Made by a program: the position numbers and the translations under genes. This document shows, one piece after another, positions 1 through 10,600 of a stretch of DNA of 64,000 nucleotides; the stretch's first letter is position 1; each line of letters starts with the position of its first letter. This DNA is from Chrysemys picta bellii (Eukaryota > Chordata > Testudines > Emydidae), in contig NC_088800.1 of the NCBI RefSeq assembly GCF_011386835.1, positions 80,230,981 to 80,294,980 of the forward strand, written 5' to 3'. A model generated the notes under the pieces. It made no database searches, was not told where the DNA came from, and saw only the letters and a list, made by a program, of their open reading frames with translations.

Positions 1-1085
1 CGGTGTGACTCGCCCCCTCATCTAGGCACACCCTGAAGACACTTCCTGACTCAGATCTATAAACCATGACTAAACCAAGGCACGGAGGAGAAACTAGCAG
101 GCTCCGCACCCAACTCCCTTGCTCTGGCAGTGCCTTTAACATCGATCCAAAGTACCCTCAGCGCTCACCCAGTGTCACATTGATGACCACGTGCGCAGCT
201 GCTACAACGCACACACCGCTCGCGTGGGAGCCGGTGACCTGCAGCTGATCTCTGCATTCTAGCTGGATCATTAGGGCTCTCCCCAGGAAGAGGAAAACAG
301 TAATCCTCTAAAGGGCTCTCTGTACTCTGGCAGCAGTCTCTTGCTCCAGAGGCAGACGCATACTTAATAAGCCCAACACTGCGCCAAGATCAGCCAGCAC
401 ATCTCCAAGCGCAGACCAACTCTACCACTAAGGCAGGCTCTCGTGACCCCAGGGGTACTTGCCACAGCAGAGCTGTGTCATTCTTCATAAGCACAAGAAT
501 TGAGTAGGTCAGTGCCAGGCACTGCTCCTGGTAGGTAGGGAGGTGCACTGTGATTGCCTCCTGACAAGCAGACAGACACCCCATTTCAGAGCAAAGGAAG
601 GGGTGGGGGAAAGAAAGAGAGTGGGAGGAGAATTACAAAATCCTGCAACTCAAGACCTTCCATCCTGACCAGCTCCTGGTAAAGCACCCATTTCCAGGCC
701 CAGCAAGTGGCTACATACGAGCTCTTAACCACGTGTGTCATCTTGATTACCATCTCTCCCACACACTTGAATTCCAACAAGGTTTCCGCTAGCGATAGAA
801 ACAAATGCTTCCTGCTGCCTGTGAACCCTGGACTCATCCCAGCTCCCCAATGCATTGGCCTCTAGCACGAGAAGCTTAAGAAATACGGGGGCAGATCCTC
901 AGCTGGTGTAAACCCGGGTAGCCCCACAGTCTTCAGCATAGCTCCATCGATTTACGTCAGCCAAGGGTCAGGCACGTATGCAGCAAGGATCATGTCAGAA
1001 TTCAAATGAGACAAAGAGATGGTAATCGGAATGACATGATTTCAGGGATGCAGAGCTCAAAAGACTTGTGAGCCTCAGCTAACTC
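1..1085. other. No recognised feature
   Basis: Unique-looking non-coding sequence at the window edge. No open frame has a recognisable domain, and no kinase exon of the inferred minus-strand gene was seen. Confidence 0.6.
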
Positions 1086-1287
1086 AAAAAGCAACAAAGA
1101 GTCCTGCGGCACCTTAAAGACTAACAGACGTATTGGAGCATAAGCTTTCGTGGGTGAATACCCACTTCGTCAGGTATTCACCCACGAAAGCTTATGCTCC
1201 AATATGTCTGTTAGTCTATAAGGTGCCACAGGACCCTTTGTCGCTTTTTATAGATCCAGACTAACATGGCTACCCCTCTGATACTTC
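1086..1287. mobile_element. Palindromic repeat with hammerhead-like core, copy 1
   Basis: Two 76-base inverted arms (1086-1161 and 1174-1249) surround a 12-base loop, followed by a tail (to 1287) ending in a TCTGATA-like end. The arms contain ACCCACGAAAGCTTATGCTC on the strand read toward the arm end. On the minus strand 1136-1173 reads CTGACGA, A, a GTGGGT/ACCCAC hairpin, GAAA, then AGC-TTAT-GCT-C. This is the layout of a hammerhead ribozyme with a very short stem III, as found in terminal repeats of Penelope-like retroelements. Assignment to that class is inference. The unit recurs at 63536-63750. Confidence 0.75.
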
Positions 1288-1339
1288 ATCTAACTCAGTC
1301 AACTCCTCAGAGCCACAGAAACAACACATGGCCATACTG

Positions 1340-1475
1340 GGTCACAACAAAGGTCCATCTAGCCCAGTATCCTGTCTTCCGTCAGTGGCCAATGCCAGGT
1401 GTCCCAGAGGGAATGAACAGAACAGGTAATCATCAAGTGATCCATCCCCTGTCACCCATTCCCAGTCCAACAGCA
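1340..1475 (-). mobile_element. CR1 LINE 3' end fragment
   Basis: Read on the minus strand this is the turtle CR1 3' untranslated end: a CAYTTGATGATTACCTGTTC-like segment, then the CACCTGGCATTGGCCACTG block and the ACTGGGCTAGATGGACC block. It has the same layout as the + strand copies at 6000-6200 and 63270-63450. It is old and truncated. Confidence 0.75.
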
Positions 1476-3036
1476 AGTACTCAATTGCCTTAGGGTACAT
1501 TTACACTGGGAACAATAGTAAGGTATTCTCTGCACTGGTGCAGCTCTCCTAATGTGATGCTACCAACAGAGGAAATTGTCAGTGCAGACAAGGAATGGGC
1601 ACACTGACTACCGTGTCCTCGAACACTGCTGAGTGGAGCCACCATTGGTTGCACCAGCGTAGGGGAAAAGTTGGCAGGCATTCCTTGCGTAGGCAGGGTT
1701 CCAGTCCCCAGCATGCCACCACAGGCGCATCTCTGCGTCCTTTATGCTGAGAGAGGAACTATTTCCCTCAAGAGAAAGCCACCGACTGAATTTCTCATGC
1801 CACAACCTTGATAAAGTTAAAAACAGCCAATTGCATTTCCTGGAGCTGTTTAATTCCACCTCCGTGTATGTGTGTGTGTGTGGTACCTCTCCCTACTGGC
1901 TGACGTGGGTGGAAACTAGCAGGACAAATCTTAAGAACTGTAAATAAAGCTATTTGACTGAGCTGACCTTTGAAATGCAACCTCTGCTGCCTCATGGCCT
2001 ATCTACTCCCATGTGCCAGCCCCAGGAAAGGCCCGGTGCAGAGGAAAGACAGCGGCGCTATAGAATCTACCACACAGAGGGAACTGGGGCGAGAACAAGA
2101 CTGTTGGCTTGAGGGTGGGGGGAAAGGAAGTTAGCAACACCTCTCTAGAGGGTTTGATTTTGTATCCAACAAGTTCTGTTCACCCTTGGACAGGACAGTC
2201 CGATCACTGATTTGGGGATGAAGAAACGCATATGAAGGAGGCGGCTAGATGGGATACCCCGTGTTTCATACCCCAGCCACAGAAGAACAGTCAGATAACA
2301 GTCAGCTTTAAGGGCAAGATATCAGAGCAGGTGTCAATCTCCTTTGCTAACGGCACCACCAGCTGAAGCAAGGAAGGGAACTGGCTCCCAGCAGAGAGCC
2401 ATGGCAATATTTGCACCACTCTGCAGCCTGGAAAGAGCCATCAAAGGGGGGGGGGAGGGGGAATGCTAAGCGCAGTCAGTCACCCCACTGGGCACTTTTT
2501 AGGAGAAGCCGTCTGTAGACTTTTTGCAGAAGTTGAAAACAAAGCGCAACAAGTGAACCGGGAGGAGGGAAAAAGCAGTTCATAAAAAGCCCCTTCTAGT
2601 CAGAGCTGCCTGCAGACGAACAAAAAAAAAGTCACCTGTTAACCTCTGCTGAATCACAGCTCTGAACTGCAGCTGGTTCCCTGTTGGGCACTCAAGTCTA
2701 GTGCAACGGGACTTTTGTGCAAAAACAAACAAACAGCCTGTTGTGTGTGGCAAATGCTTAAAAAAAAAAAAAAAGAGACAAGTTTAGCTGCAAACCCTGC
2801 AGATTTTTCCATACTCATGCCGGCCTGTACACCTACAACTGGCATTTCAACCCAACGCCTGCACGTTTCCAGTCGCTTTAAAAATAGCTAACTGGCCGCA
2901 AATACAGACCCCCTCCGAGCAAGGTTACAAAGCAAAACCGCACAGAACGAACTGACAAAATTCCACAGCCCTTTTTTACCATCTCAACGGCTCTTCAGAT
3001 CTTCCCGCCACGTGTTTTGGAAATTGCAACATATAC
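1476..3036. other. Non-coding stretch, probable intron
   Basis: Contains a possible decayed DNA element from about 1490 (GGGTACATTTACACTGGGAA), a GT-rich run near 1867-1881, a G-run near 2446, and an A-run at 2759-2774. No exon seen. Confidence 0.5.
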
Positions 3037-3052
3037 CTTGTTTCTTGTCCAT
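3037..3052 (-). CDS. Possible alternative first coding exon of the minus-strand gene (MDKKQ)
   Basis: On the minus strand the sequence aaaccATGG gives an ideal start context (A at -3, G at +4). It reads MDKKQ plus one base, then GTATAT, a usable donor, in phase 1. This phase equals that of the putative first exon at 25599-25614, so either could splice to the same downstream exon beginning with a Gly codon. About 390 bases upstream is a palindromic cAMP-response element (TGACGTCA, 3439-3446). A GC-rich Sp1-like stretch lies between (around 3238-3258). The region is not an obvious repeat. A 16-base coding segment is too short for certainty. Confidence 0.3.
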
Positions 3053-3438
3053 GGTTTCCCAGAAATGAAGAACAGAAACGGCACGCCTTGAAGCAGATGC
3101 GGGGTGGCGGGGGGGGTGAAGAAGGGGGCGATGTCTGCAGGATCCAGTGCACAGAGCTTGCTGCAAACGGCACCGCTTATTTTAAAAAAGCATGCATGGT
3201 CCAAAGTACTCAACAGCCCTTTCCGATGATCTCTCGTTCCTCCCCTCCACGCCCCGCGCACAAGCTAGAAGCCATTAGATCATTCTACGTTTTCTGGGCT
3301 GGAGGAAAGAGGAAAAGAGAGAGAGATGGCAGAGTGCAGTGTTCCTTCGCAGGCAGCTGCCGAAGTTGGCCAGTTTCAGCTCAGATTACACTTTTGAAAG
3401 CTCAACAGTTGTAAAAGCGGCAGCCGTGAAAGAGCACA

Positions 3439-3446
3439 TGACGTCA
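3439..3446. promoter_or_regulatory. Full palindromic cAMP-response element
   Basis: TGACGTCA is the consensus CREB/ATF site. It lies about 390 bases upstream, on the minus strand, of the MDKKQ start codon at 3052. An isolated 8-mer can occur by chance, but its position upstream of a plausible start is consistent with a second promoter. Confidence 0.4.
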
Positions 3447-3449
3447 AAC

Positions 3450-5074
3450 AGGAAACTGGACCGGGGCCAAGGATGGAGGCCATTGAAGTACAGGGTTTTT
3501 AAAATGCATCCCATCAGGGCACATTTCTGGACAAAGTGGGTGGTTAAACCCAAGCTGGGTTTTAAAAAGGCAGCTTTTACAGACACACCCCTTCCAACCA
3601 AGTGTAGACAATTTTAGATCAAAGGCAATAATGAAACAGTTAAACATGACAGCTGTGCAGACAGGCTAATACCAGGTCTCCCTGTTAGTTTTTTATGTCA
3701 CCGCGCACAACCAGGGGACACAACGCGAAAACAGAGGATTAGAATTCTATCCTGCTTTCCACAAAGCTGCAGGGCTCCGAAACCACACAGCACGGCCCAT
3801 TACTGAAAGGGTGTGTGCTTCACTTGAAAGGAGGCCTGGTCCCTGGCCCAGTGAGCTTGCACTCTCAATAAAGCAAGATGCAAACAGTGAGACCTAATCA
3901 AAAGAAAGAAAGAAAATGCAAGACAAGGACAAGGTTTATAAACATAAAGCTGCGTGTTTGCTTATGTCTCCACTTCTGTCTTCTTAAAGGGGCTTCACTG
4001 AATTAAAGACTTACTGCAATAGAACCTGACAATGCATCAAACTTTTTTGGGTTTTGTTTTTAAACCAAAAAAATGTAGCATGCAGGGTTGTGTGTTTTAA
4101 CATACACACCGTTGTGCAACTATGAAATTTCTGTTCATGGAAAATGCCTTGCCCTCCTAGTGATTCATCTCACCTATCGGAGCTTTGCATAACAGCTTGC
4201 AGTCCGGCCCACATTGCAACCTGTGTCAGCAATACAACAGAAGCTCCTTGGAGCAGGCAAGTGCCAGCTGCTGTAGGGAAGAACTGCAACTGACTGCCAT
4301 GACAATAACTCTGCGGTGGGGGGAAAACAAAGGGCTTGTTTAAAGCGAATAAGATGAAGGCGCACCAAGTCATGCAGTAGAAAGCAAACATCAAGACCAT
4401 GGCTTATGGTCCGGGTGTCTGTGAACTGAGTGCAAAGAGAAGAAAGATGCTTGTATTTATTTATAGAGCAGGTGACATCCAATTGCTGTGCTTCTGACAA
4501 CTATTACCACAACAAATAGTGCAAACATTGTTCCATTACAATACCAGGCTGACAGCCATTCCAGGATGGCAGCCGTGGTGGCATCTCAGAAATAAAAATC
4601 ACTGTATGGTCTGTACTTGTAAATAAAGAGTTGCAGGCTGCAGGGGAAATCTCAATATTTTTGCACAAGTGTAGGTTAAAAAAATAGGGTCCAAAGCATG
4701 TTTATCCTCTCCCATCCCTCAAATCAGGCCAACCAAAGCCAGCTTGGTACTTAACGCTTCAGCTTCAATCTTTAATAGGCACATGCTTTTATTTGTTTCC
4801 ATCACGAGTCACCCTGGGAAAGATATTGCATCAAGTTCCTTCTTTACCTTAAACTAATAATAGAAACACGTGCCTGATTCACTCATGAAATATTCGCTCA
4901 TTGTGTAGGCCACGCTGGACCTTGTGCACTGGAAGGAAGAAAGGTCAGAGATGGAGATAACTGTACATACTTAACAAGGCTGCTCTAATTTTAAGTAGTG
5001 TTAATAACAGTCGAGGATGTTTTCTTGGGGGGGGAATTTACACCCCCAGGCTATAGATTCGGCTGAGATTTTCA
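3450..5074. other. Non-coding stretch
   Basis: Upstream of the possible MDKKQ exon. AT-rich toward 5 kb, with no recognised element or exon. A G-run lies at about 5026-5035. Confidence 0.5.
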
Positions 5075-5187
5075 AAGTTTCTTAAAACAGGAACTGCCAA
5101 ACAGGATGAGACCAGAGATCCATCTAATCCAGTCTCATCTTTGACCTCATTCAGCACTGGATGATTCAAGAGGAAGATGTGGGATAA
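5075..5187 (-). mobile_element. CR1 LINE 3' end fragment
   Basis: On the minus strand the GGATTAGATGGATCTCTGGT block followed by CTCATCCTGTTTGGCAG-like sequence matches the CR1 3' untranslated end. It abuts the 5' truncation point of the + strand CR1 copy at about 5188, so two CR1 pieces lie back to back. Confidence 0.6.
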
Positions 5188-6203
5188 TATGATACTAAAC
5201 TGCTCAAGATAGTTAAGACCAAAGCAGACTGTAACGAACTTCAAAAAGATCTCACAAAACTAAGTGATTGGGCAACAAAATGGCAAATGAAATTTAATGT
5301 GAATAAATGTAAAGTAATGCACATTGGAAAAAATAACCCCAACTATACATACAATATGATGGGGGCTATGTTAGCTACAACAAGTCAGGAAAAAAATCTT
5401 GGCGTCATCGTGGATAGTTCTCTGAAGATGTCCACGCAGTGTGCAGAGGCGGTCAAAAAAGCAAACAGGATGTTAGGAATCATTAAAAAGGGGATAGAGA
5501 ATAAGACTGAGAATATCTTATTGCCCTTATATAAATCAATGGTACGCCCACATCTTGAATATGGCGTACAGATGTGGTCTCCTCATCTCAAAAAAGATAT
5601 ACTGGCACTAGAAAAGGGTCAGAAAAGGACAACTAAAATGATTAGGGGTTTGGAACGGGTCCCATATGAGGAGAGATTAAAGAGGCTAGGACTCTTCAGC
5701 TTGGAAAAGAGGAGACTAAGGGGGAATATGATAGAGGTATATAAAATCATGAGTGATGTGGAGAAAGTGGATAAGGAAAAGTTATTTACTTATTCCCATA
5801 ATATAAGAACTAGGGGTCACCAAATGAAATTAATAGGCAGCAGGTTTAAAACAAATAAAAGGAAGGTCTTCTTCACCACACAGCACACAGTCAACTTGTG
5901 GAACTCCTTACCTAAGGAGGTTGTGAAGGCTAGGACTACAACAGTGTTTAAGAGAGAACTGGATAAATTCATGGTGGTTAAGTCCATTAATGGCTATTAG
6001 CCAGGATGGGTAAGGAATGGTGTCCCTAGCGTCTGTTTGTCAGAGGATGGAGATGGATGGCAGGAGAGAGATCACTTGATCATTGCCTCTTAGGTCCACT
6101 CCCTCTGGGGCACCTGACATTGGCCACTGTCGGTAGACAGGATACTGGGCTAGATGGACTTTTGGTCTGACCCAGTACGGTCGTTCTTATGTTCTTATAA
6201 TCT
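5188..6203 (+). mobile_element. CR1 LINE, 5'-truncated, RT C-terminal domain still open
   Basis: The frame is open from 5188 to a stop at 5998-6000. It begins YDTKLLKIVKTKADCNELQK, just after the FADD catalytic box of the CR1 reverse transcriptase. It continues with WQMKFNVNKCKVMHIG, YKSMVRPHLEYGVQMWSPHL, RGLERVPYEERLKRLGLFSL and a terminal WNSLPKEVVKA. After the stop comes the typical CR1 3' end: the CACCTGACATTGGCCACTGT block, ACTGGGCTAGATGGAC, and TTCTTATG units at the very end. 5' truncation is usual for LINE insertion. About 270 codons without a stop suggest a fairly young copy. It cannot be autonomous, since the endonuclease and the catalytic part of the RT are missing. Confidence 0.92.
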
Positions 6204-6545
6204 GCTGCTCATACTTGGTCTCATCCTGATCTTTAACATGGAGATTAACGTAAGCCCCTGAAGCATGGGGTTTAGTAACCCTTCTCCATTTATTAGCAAT
6301 AACTATTATAGCTCTGGCTGTTCTTGTTATCCATATAAACATCCCATTCATCTTTTAATCTTATTAAATTCTTGGCCTCAACAACTTCCTGTGGCAAGGA
6401 GTTCCACCGTCTATTTACACTTGGTGTGAAAAAGCGTTTCCTTTCATCAGTTTTGAATTTAACACTTTCAATTTCATTGAATGTCCCCTTGTTTTTGTGT
6501 GATGAGACAATGAACAAACTCCAAATCTACCTTCTCGTGTCTCAT
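6204..6545 (-). mobile_element. CR1 LINE fragment, RT C-terminus and 3' end
   Basis: On the minus strand residues include KFKTDERKRFF, VNRRWNSLPQEVVEAKNL and a following LKDEWDVYMD, the C-terminal tail of CR1 RT. The 3' end directly abuts the end of the + strand copy at 6203. The two are in tail-to-tail contact, one probably inserted at the end of the other. Confidence 0.8.
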
Positions 6546-6759
6546 TCCCGAAGCTGTGAAAATGTCAACCTTAGTGGATGTGAGGAACTTGAGAAGAGTC
6601 CCAGTCAATGTTTAAGTTTGTGTCAATAATATCAGTCTCACTAACTCCTAGTCCAAAGGTTTGAATGTTCCGCAGACTCCTGCACCACAAAGGATGCAAA
6701 GTAACTTGACATGCATCATCCAACATTTAGTACTGGGCAGTTAGACCCTTGAACAAAAG

Positions 6760-6965
6760 GCATTGTAAGTGTTTTACTAACATTAATTTAGCCACATGAC
6801 ATCCCCATGTAGTGAGTAAATTATTCGCCATTTCTCAGATGGGTAAACTGTGGCACGGGTGGGTTAAAAGGACTTGCCCAACTGAGTCCATGGCAGAGCT
6901 GGGAATACAAAGCAGGGGTCCTGACTCAATCTGCTCTAACCAGTAGGCAACACTGCAGTCTTCTC
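6760..6965 (-). mobile_element. MIR SINE remnant
   Basis: CATTTCTCAGATGGGTAAAC, GGACTTGCCCAA and CATGGCAGAGCTGGGAATAC are the minus-strand landmarks of the MIR core (GTTTxCCCATCTGTAAAATG on the other strand). Confidence 0.65.
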
Positions 6966-7416
6966 AGCTTTCAGAGTCCATGCTATCTCCTGTACATCCG
7001 CAATCCTCAGTAAGTGGAAGAGCACACCCTAAACACAGCAGTGATCTAAAACAGCCCTCCCAACAAAGGCCTGTTCCACCACCCTTCCCCTCTAAAGGGT
7101 TGCAAACAAATATGCTTTTGGAAATACTGAGTCAGGGTTAATACCTAATCAAGGATAACTGAAGAAATGCATGGAAGATGCAGGGGCTTTTGAAAGAAAT
7201 CAGAAAGACTAGTAATAGCTGGCCCCTTAACACCAACAACTTTAGCAGGGTAAGAACAGTCCCTTTCCTACCTCTTAAATGTTTGGGAGGGAAAAGGATT
7301 AAGAGTCCCTTAAAATAAGAAACATAAGGCAATGCTACACAGATCTGCCAACAGGAGCTGTGCAAATAACCAATATTTCAGTTCACTAAGCAAAAAGTTA
7401 AAAATAATTAGCTTGG

Positions 7417-7601
7417 AGGGGGACGGATAGCTCAGTGGTTTGAGCATTGGTCTGCTAAACCCAGGGATGTGAGTTCAATCCTTAAGGGGGCCATTTAGGG
7501 AACTGGGGTAAAAATCTGTCTGGAAATTGGTCCTGCTTTGAGCAGGGGGTTGGACTAGATGACCTTTTGAGGTCCCTTCCAACCCTGATATTCTATGATC
7601 T
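7417..7601 (+). mobile_element. Turtle tRNA-derived SINE (Cry / Pol III type)
   Basis: The head has a tRNA-like promoter: an A box in GGATAGCTCAGTGGTTTGAG and a B box in GAGTTCAATCC. A central body follows (GGCCATTTAGGGAACTGGGG). The tail, GGTTGGACTAGATGACCTTT and CCAACCCTGATATTCTATGA, is a CR1-type 3' end, which lets CR1 machinery mobilise it. This family is known from cryptodiran turtles and is the best lineage marker in the window. The copy is nearly full length. Confidence 0.9.
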
Positions 7602-10600
7602 AAACATTTATTTCAACCCAAAACATTCCCGCTCCCCCCCCCCCCAACTAATGGGGGGAAGGGACTGTTTTGTCTTTTTTTATTATTATTTTAAACAACT
7701 TTTTGTTTGGAATATTGTTTTATTTAAAAAAAATAAAAAGCTTTGTTTCAGAAATGTCAAAATGTCCCGTTTTCAAGTGGAATAAATTTGGCAAATTTGA
7801 CAGAGAGATTCATGAAATCTTTTGGTCGACTCAAATCTGCATTTAAAAAAAAAAAAAAATTCATCCAGTTCCATCTCCAAACACAGGAATTTTTAGACTA
7901 AACTGACAGGGACACTGTTTTTGTTCTGTGTGTCTCCAGGGGCTAGCACAGTGGAGTCTAAGACTGGAGCTGCTAGGTGCTATCACAATAGAAGTAGGAA
8001 TTGATTATATAGGAGGCCGGGGGCAGGGGAAGGGTTAAACAGCCAAGCGGAGCTGAGCAAGAGAAGAAACCAACGCCATACAGACTCCTTAAACTCTTGA
8101 GGGGAAACAGACCTTGCAATTAAAATACTATGGAAGTTCCACTTGGGAAATGTCATGGTCACTTAGAGACTGCATAGCAGAAAATCCAGCTTCCATGTCT
8201 ATATCTACACCGAGTTGGCTGCATTCAAGAACTCATAACTGCACAGAAAGGTTTCATAGAAAGGACCATAATCCAGCCCCCCAAAATTGCTCTAGTTATG
8301 GAAAGGGGTGTTGTTTTAATAGAACCTCTTAATGTTTCTCTATCTTACAATAAAAATGCAGTGTTATAGCTTGATGCAGTAACATTCCTCTTAGCAGACA
8401 TATCTGTGCCTCCCTACAGCCAAATAATCAGAGAGAACAGTCTATTCCCAGCAACAGACAATCCCCAGTGTTACAAGATGCTGTACTGTGCTTCTACCAG
8501 TCTACAGTAATATGCACTTTGCGCACAGACTGTAAGGCAGCTACCCTTTCCTCTGTACATATGCAACACTGATGCCCCCTAGGGTCTGAGCGTGCCCTAT
8601 GCAAAGGACATCCAACAATCCATGTGTCACAGTCGAAGTCTCATGTGCTCTGGCAAGCTGCACCTGCACCTCAATCCCACCGCAAGGCCCATGGATTCGG
8701 CTGCACGCTGGTGTGGCGGACTAGAAGTTCTGCAGCAGCTCTATTTATATGCAGGCTTTCAAATGAATCCAATATGAAAATACAGTCAGCTCTGGGTTAG
8801 TTATTTGGATATTAAAACCAATGCTATGCCGTGCCCACATTGACGGTTTTCAATACAACAGATCACTGTACTGACGATGCCTGACTGCAACGCAGGGGCT
8901 GGAAGTCAGGGGAAACCTGGGGACTTCAGCAGATGCAGCTGGAGCTCTGGGGACCTGGAAGCAGCACCGGATTTGTGGGAGAAGCACATCAGCTGCTGCT
9001 CCCGCTGAATGTGACCAGCAGCAAAGTAGTTCACAATATTGACATTTAAATTGCCCGCTTCAGGTCTCAGAGTTAATCCCCCATCAAGATTCATGGAGCA
9101 GATAACACCTCTCTGAGCTACTGGTTTGGTCCATCTGCACTCCCAGGTAGACACCACTGCACTGGTTACAGTCTCACGGTGTTCAGGTTACCTGCACAAC
9201 CACAAGCGCTGGGAAAAAGAGGTTGCGGTTTTGTTTGTTTTTTAAATGCAAGACGAGATTCTCAAGCACAGGGCTGGTTCTGCAGCTGCAGGGCTACGGC
9301 CTACAAATGGCTGTGATCATACCACTAGCATCAGACCTCCAGAGCGGTGAGGAAGCTTCTCATTTATAATGAAGACGGATCACCCCTCTAGGAGGAGGTG
9401 AAATGAGGAACCGCTAGCTGGTGTTTGTACAATGCCTTAAATATGCAACGTTGCTATATATGTGCTAAGAATGTGCAACAACGGCTCAGATGAACGCTCA
9501 ATAAGATGACCAGATAATGTCTCAGGTGCACCAAGGCTCAAGGCAGAGGGCCAAGCACAGCTCGCGGCGCGACCGGCCCCGCAGCACACAGGACAGCCAC
9601 GCACATCCGCATCCTCAGCTCTTTCGATGACTCCTTCCATCAACGCCCTTTTTCCGTGGCCGGATTTTCAAGTTAGTTCTCTGTCCTTGAGAGGAAGGCA
9701 CTCGCAGGAGATCCCTTTCCCAAAGAGCCTGCTCAGAGCAGCAGCGTTGGCCACGCTTCCTCCCACAAACAGAAGTGGTCTGACTCAGACTCAAGCGGAC
9801 GTCGGTGACCGCTCTACAGCGGCACACAGCACTAAACCACCTGCCTACCTCTCCTATTCATACGGCTCCCCATCCAGCGGGGCACAGTCCCCCTGCTTGA
9901 AGCTTGAACATAGACCTAGTTAAGCATCTTCCTATGCAGACCCATCCATGGGTAAGCGTGCCCCCTTGCTGAAGCGGCTGACTCCAGAACCCAACCCCTC
10001 AGCGCCGTAGTGCAAGGTCTAGTCAGGCAATACAGAGCCCCAGCTGGTAGACTCGTTATCCTCAGGCAACCTCTAGTCTGCACACTTGCTCCGAACAGCT
10101 AACCCTAAAGAGTAAAAGATTCTCACAATTATGAGACTTGGGACTGAAAGACAGGCTCCACTGACCCAGCTGCGCGCACACTTGGGGGGAGGGAGGCAGA
10201 AAGGGGGCTGGCATGCAGCCACAAGACAAAGATCTGGAAAGCAATCCCAGCCCAAATGCGTCTTAATTGTTAAGCGAAGGCAAGCGAGACTAAGAGAAAA
10301 GCAAGTTCTATGCATCCTCTCTCTCCCTGCCTCGCATCTCGCTCCAAGACCAGAAAGGTACATAAGCACAGAGGTGCTTGCCATGGAGAGCCCGAAAAGC
10401 CATTAGCTCATTTATATCTTGAATCCTTCCAGAGAGGGATTTTCATCTTTGCTGCAAGTTTAAAGCTGACTGGACACCTGCTGTAGCAAATGGAGCTGGG
10501 TGAAAAATAAGCAAACTTTTCCCATCTGCAGCTGTGTTCCCTGAACGCAGGTCAGAGGCATCGTGAAAACAAACACAGGTGTTCTGTCTGGCCCAGAGAC

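Noticed and set aside
7417..7500. tRNA gene on the plus strand
   Set aside because: A and B boxes are present, but there is no cloverleaf with a proper acceptor stem, and the CR1-type tail shows it is a SINE.
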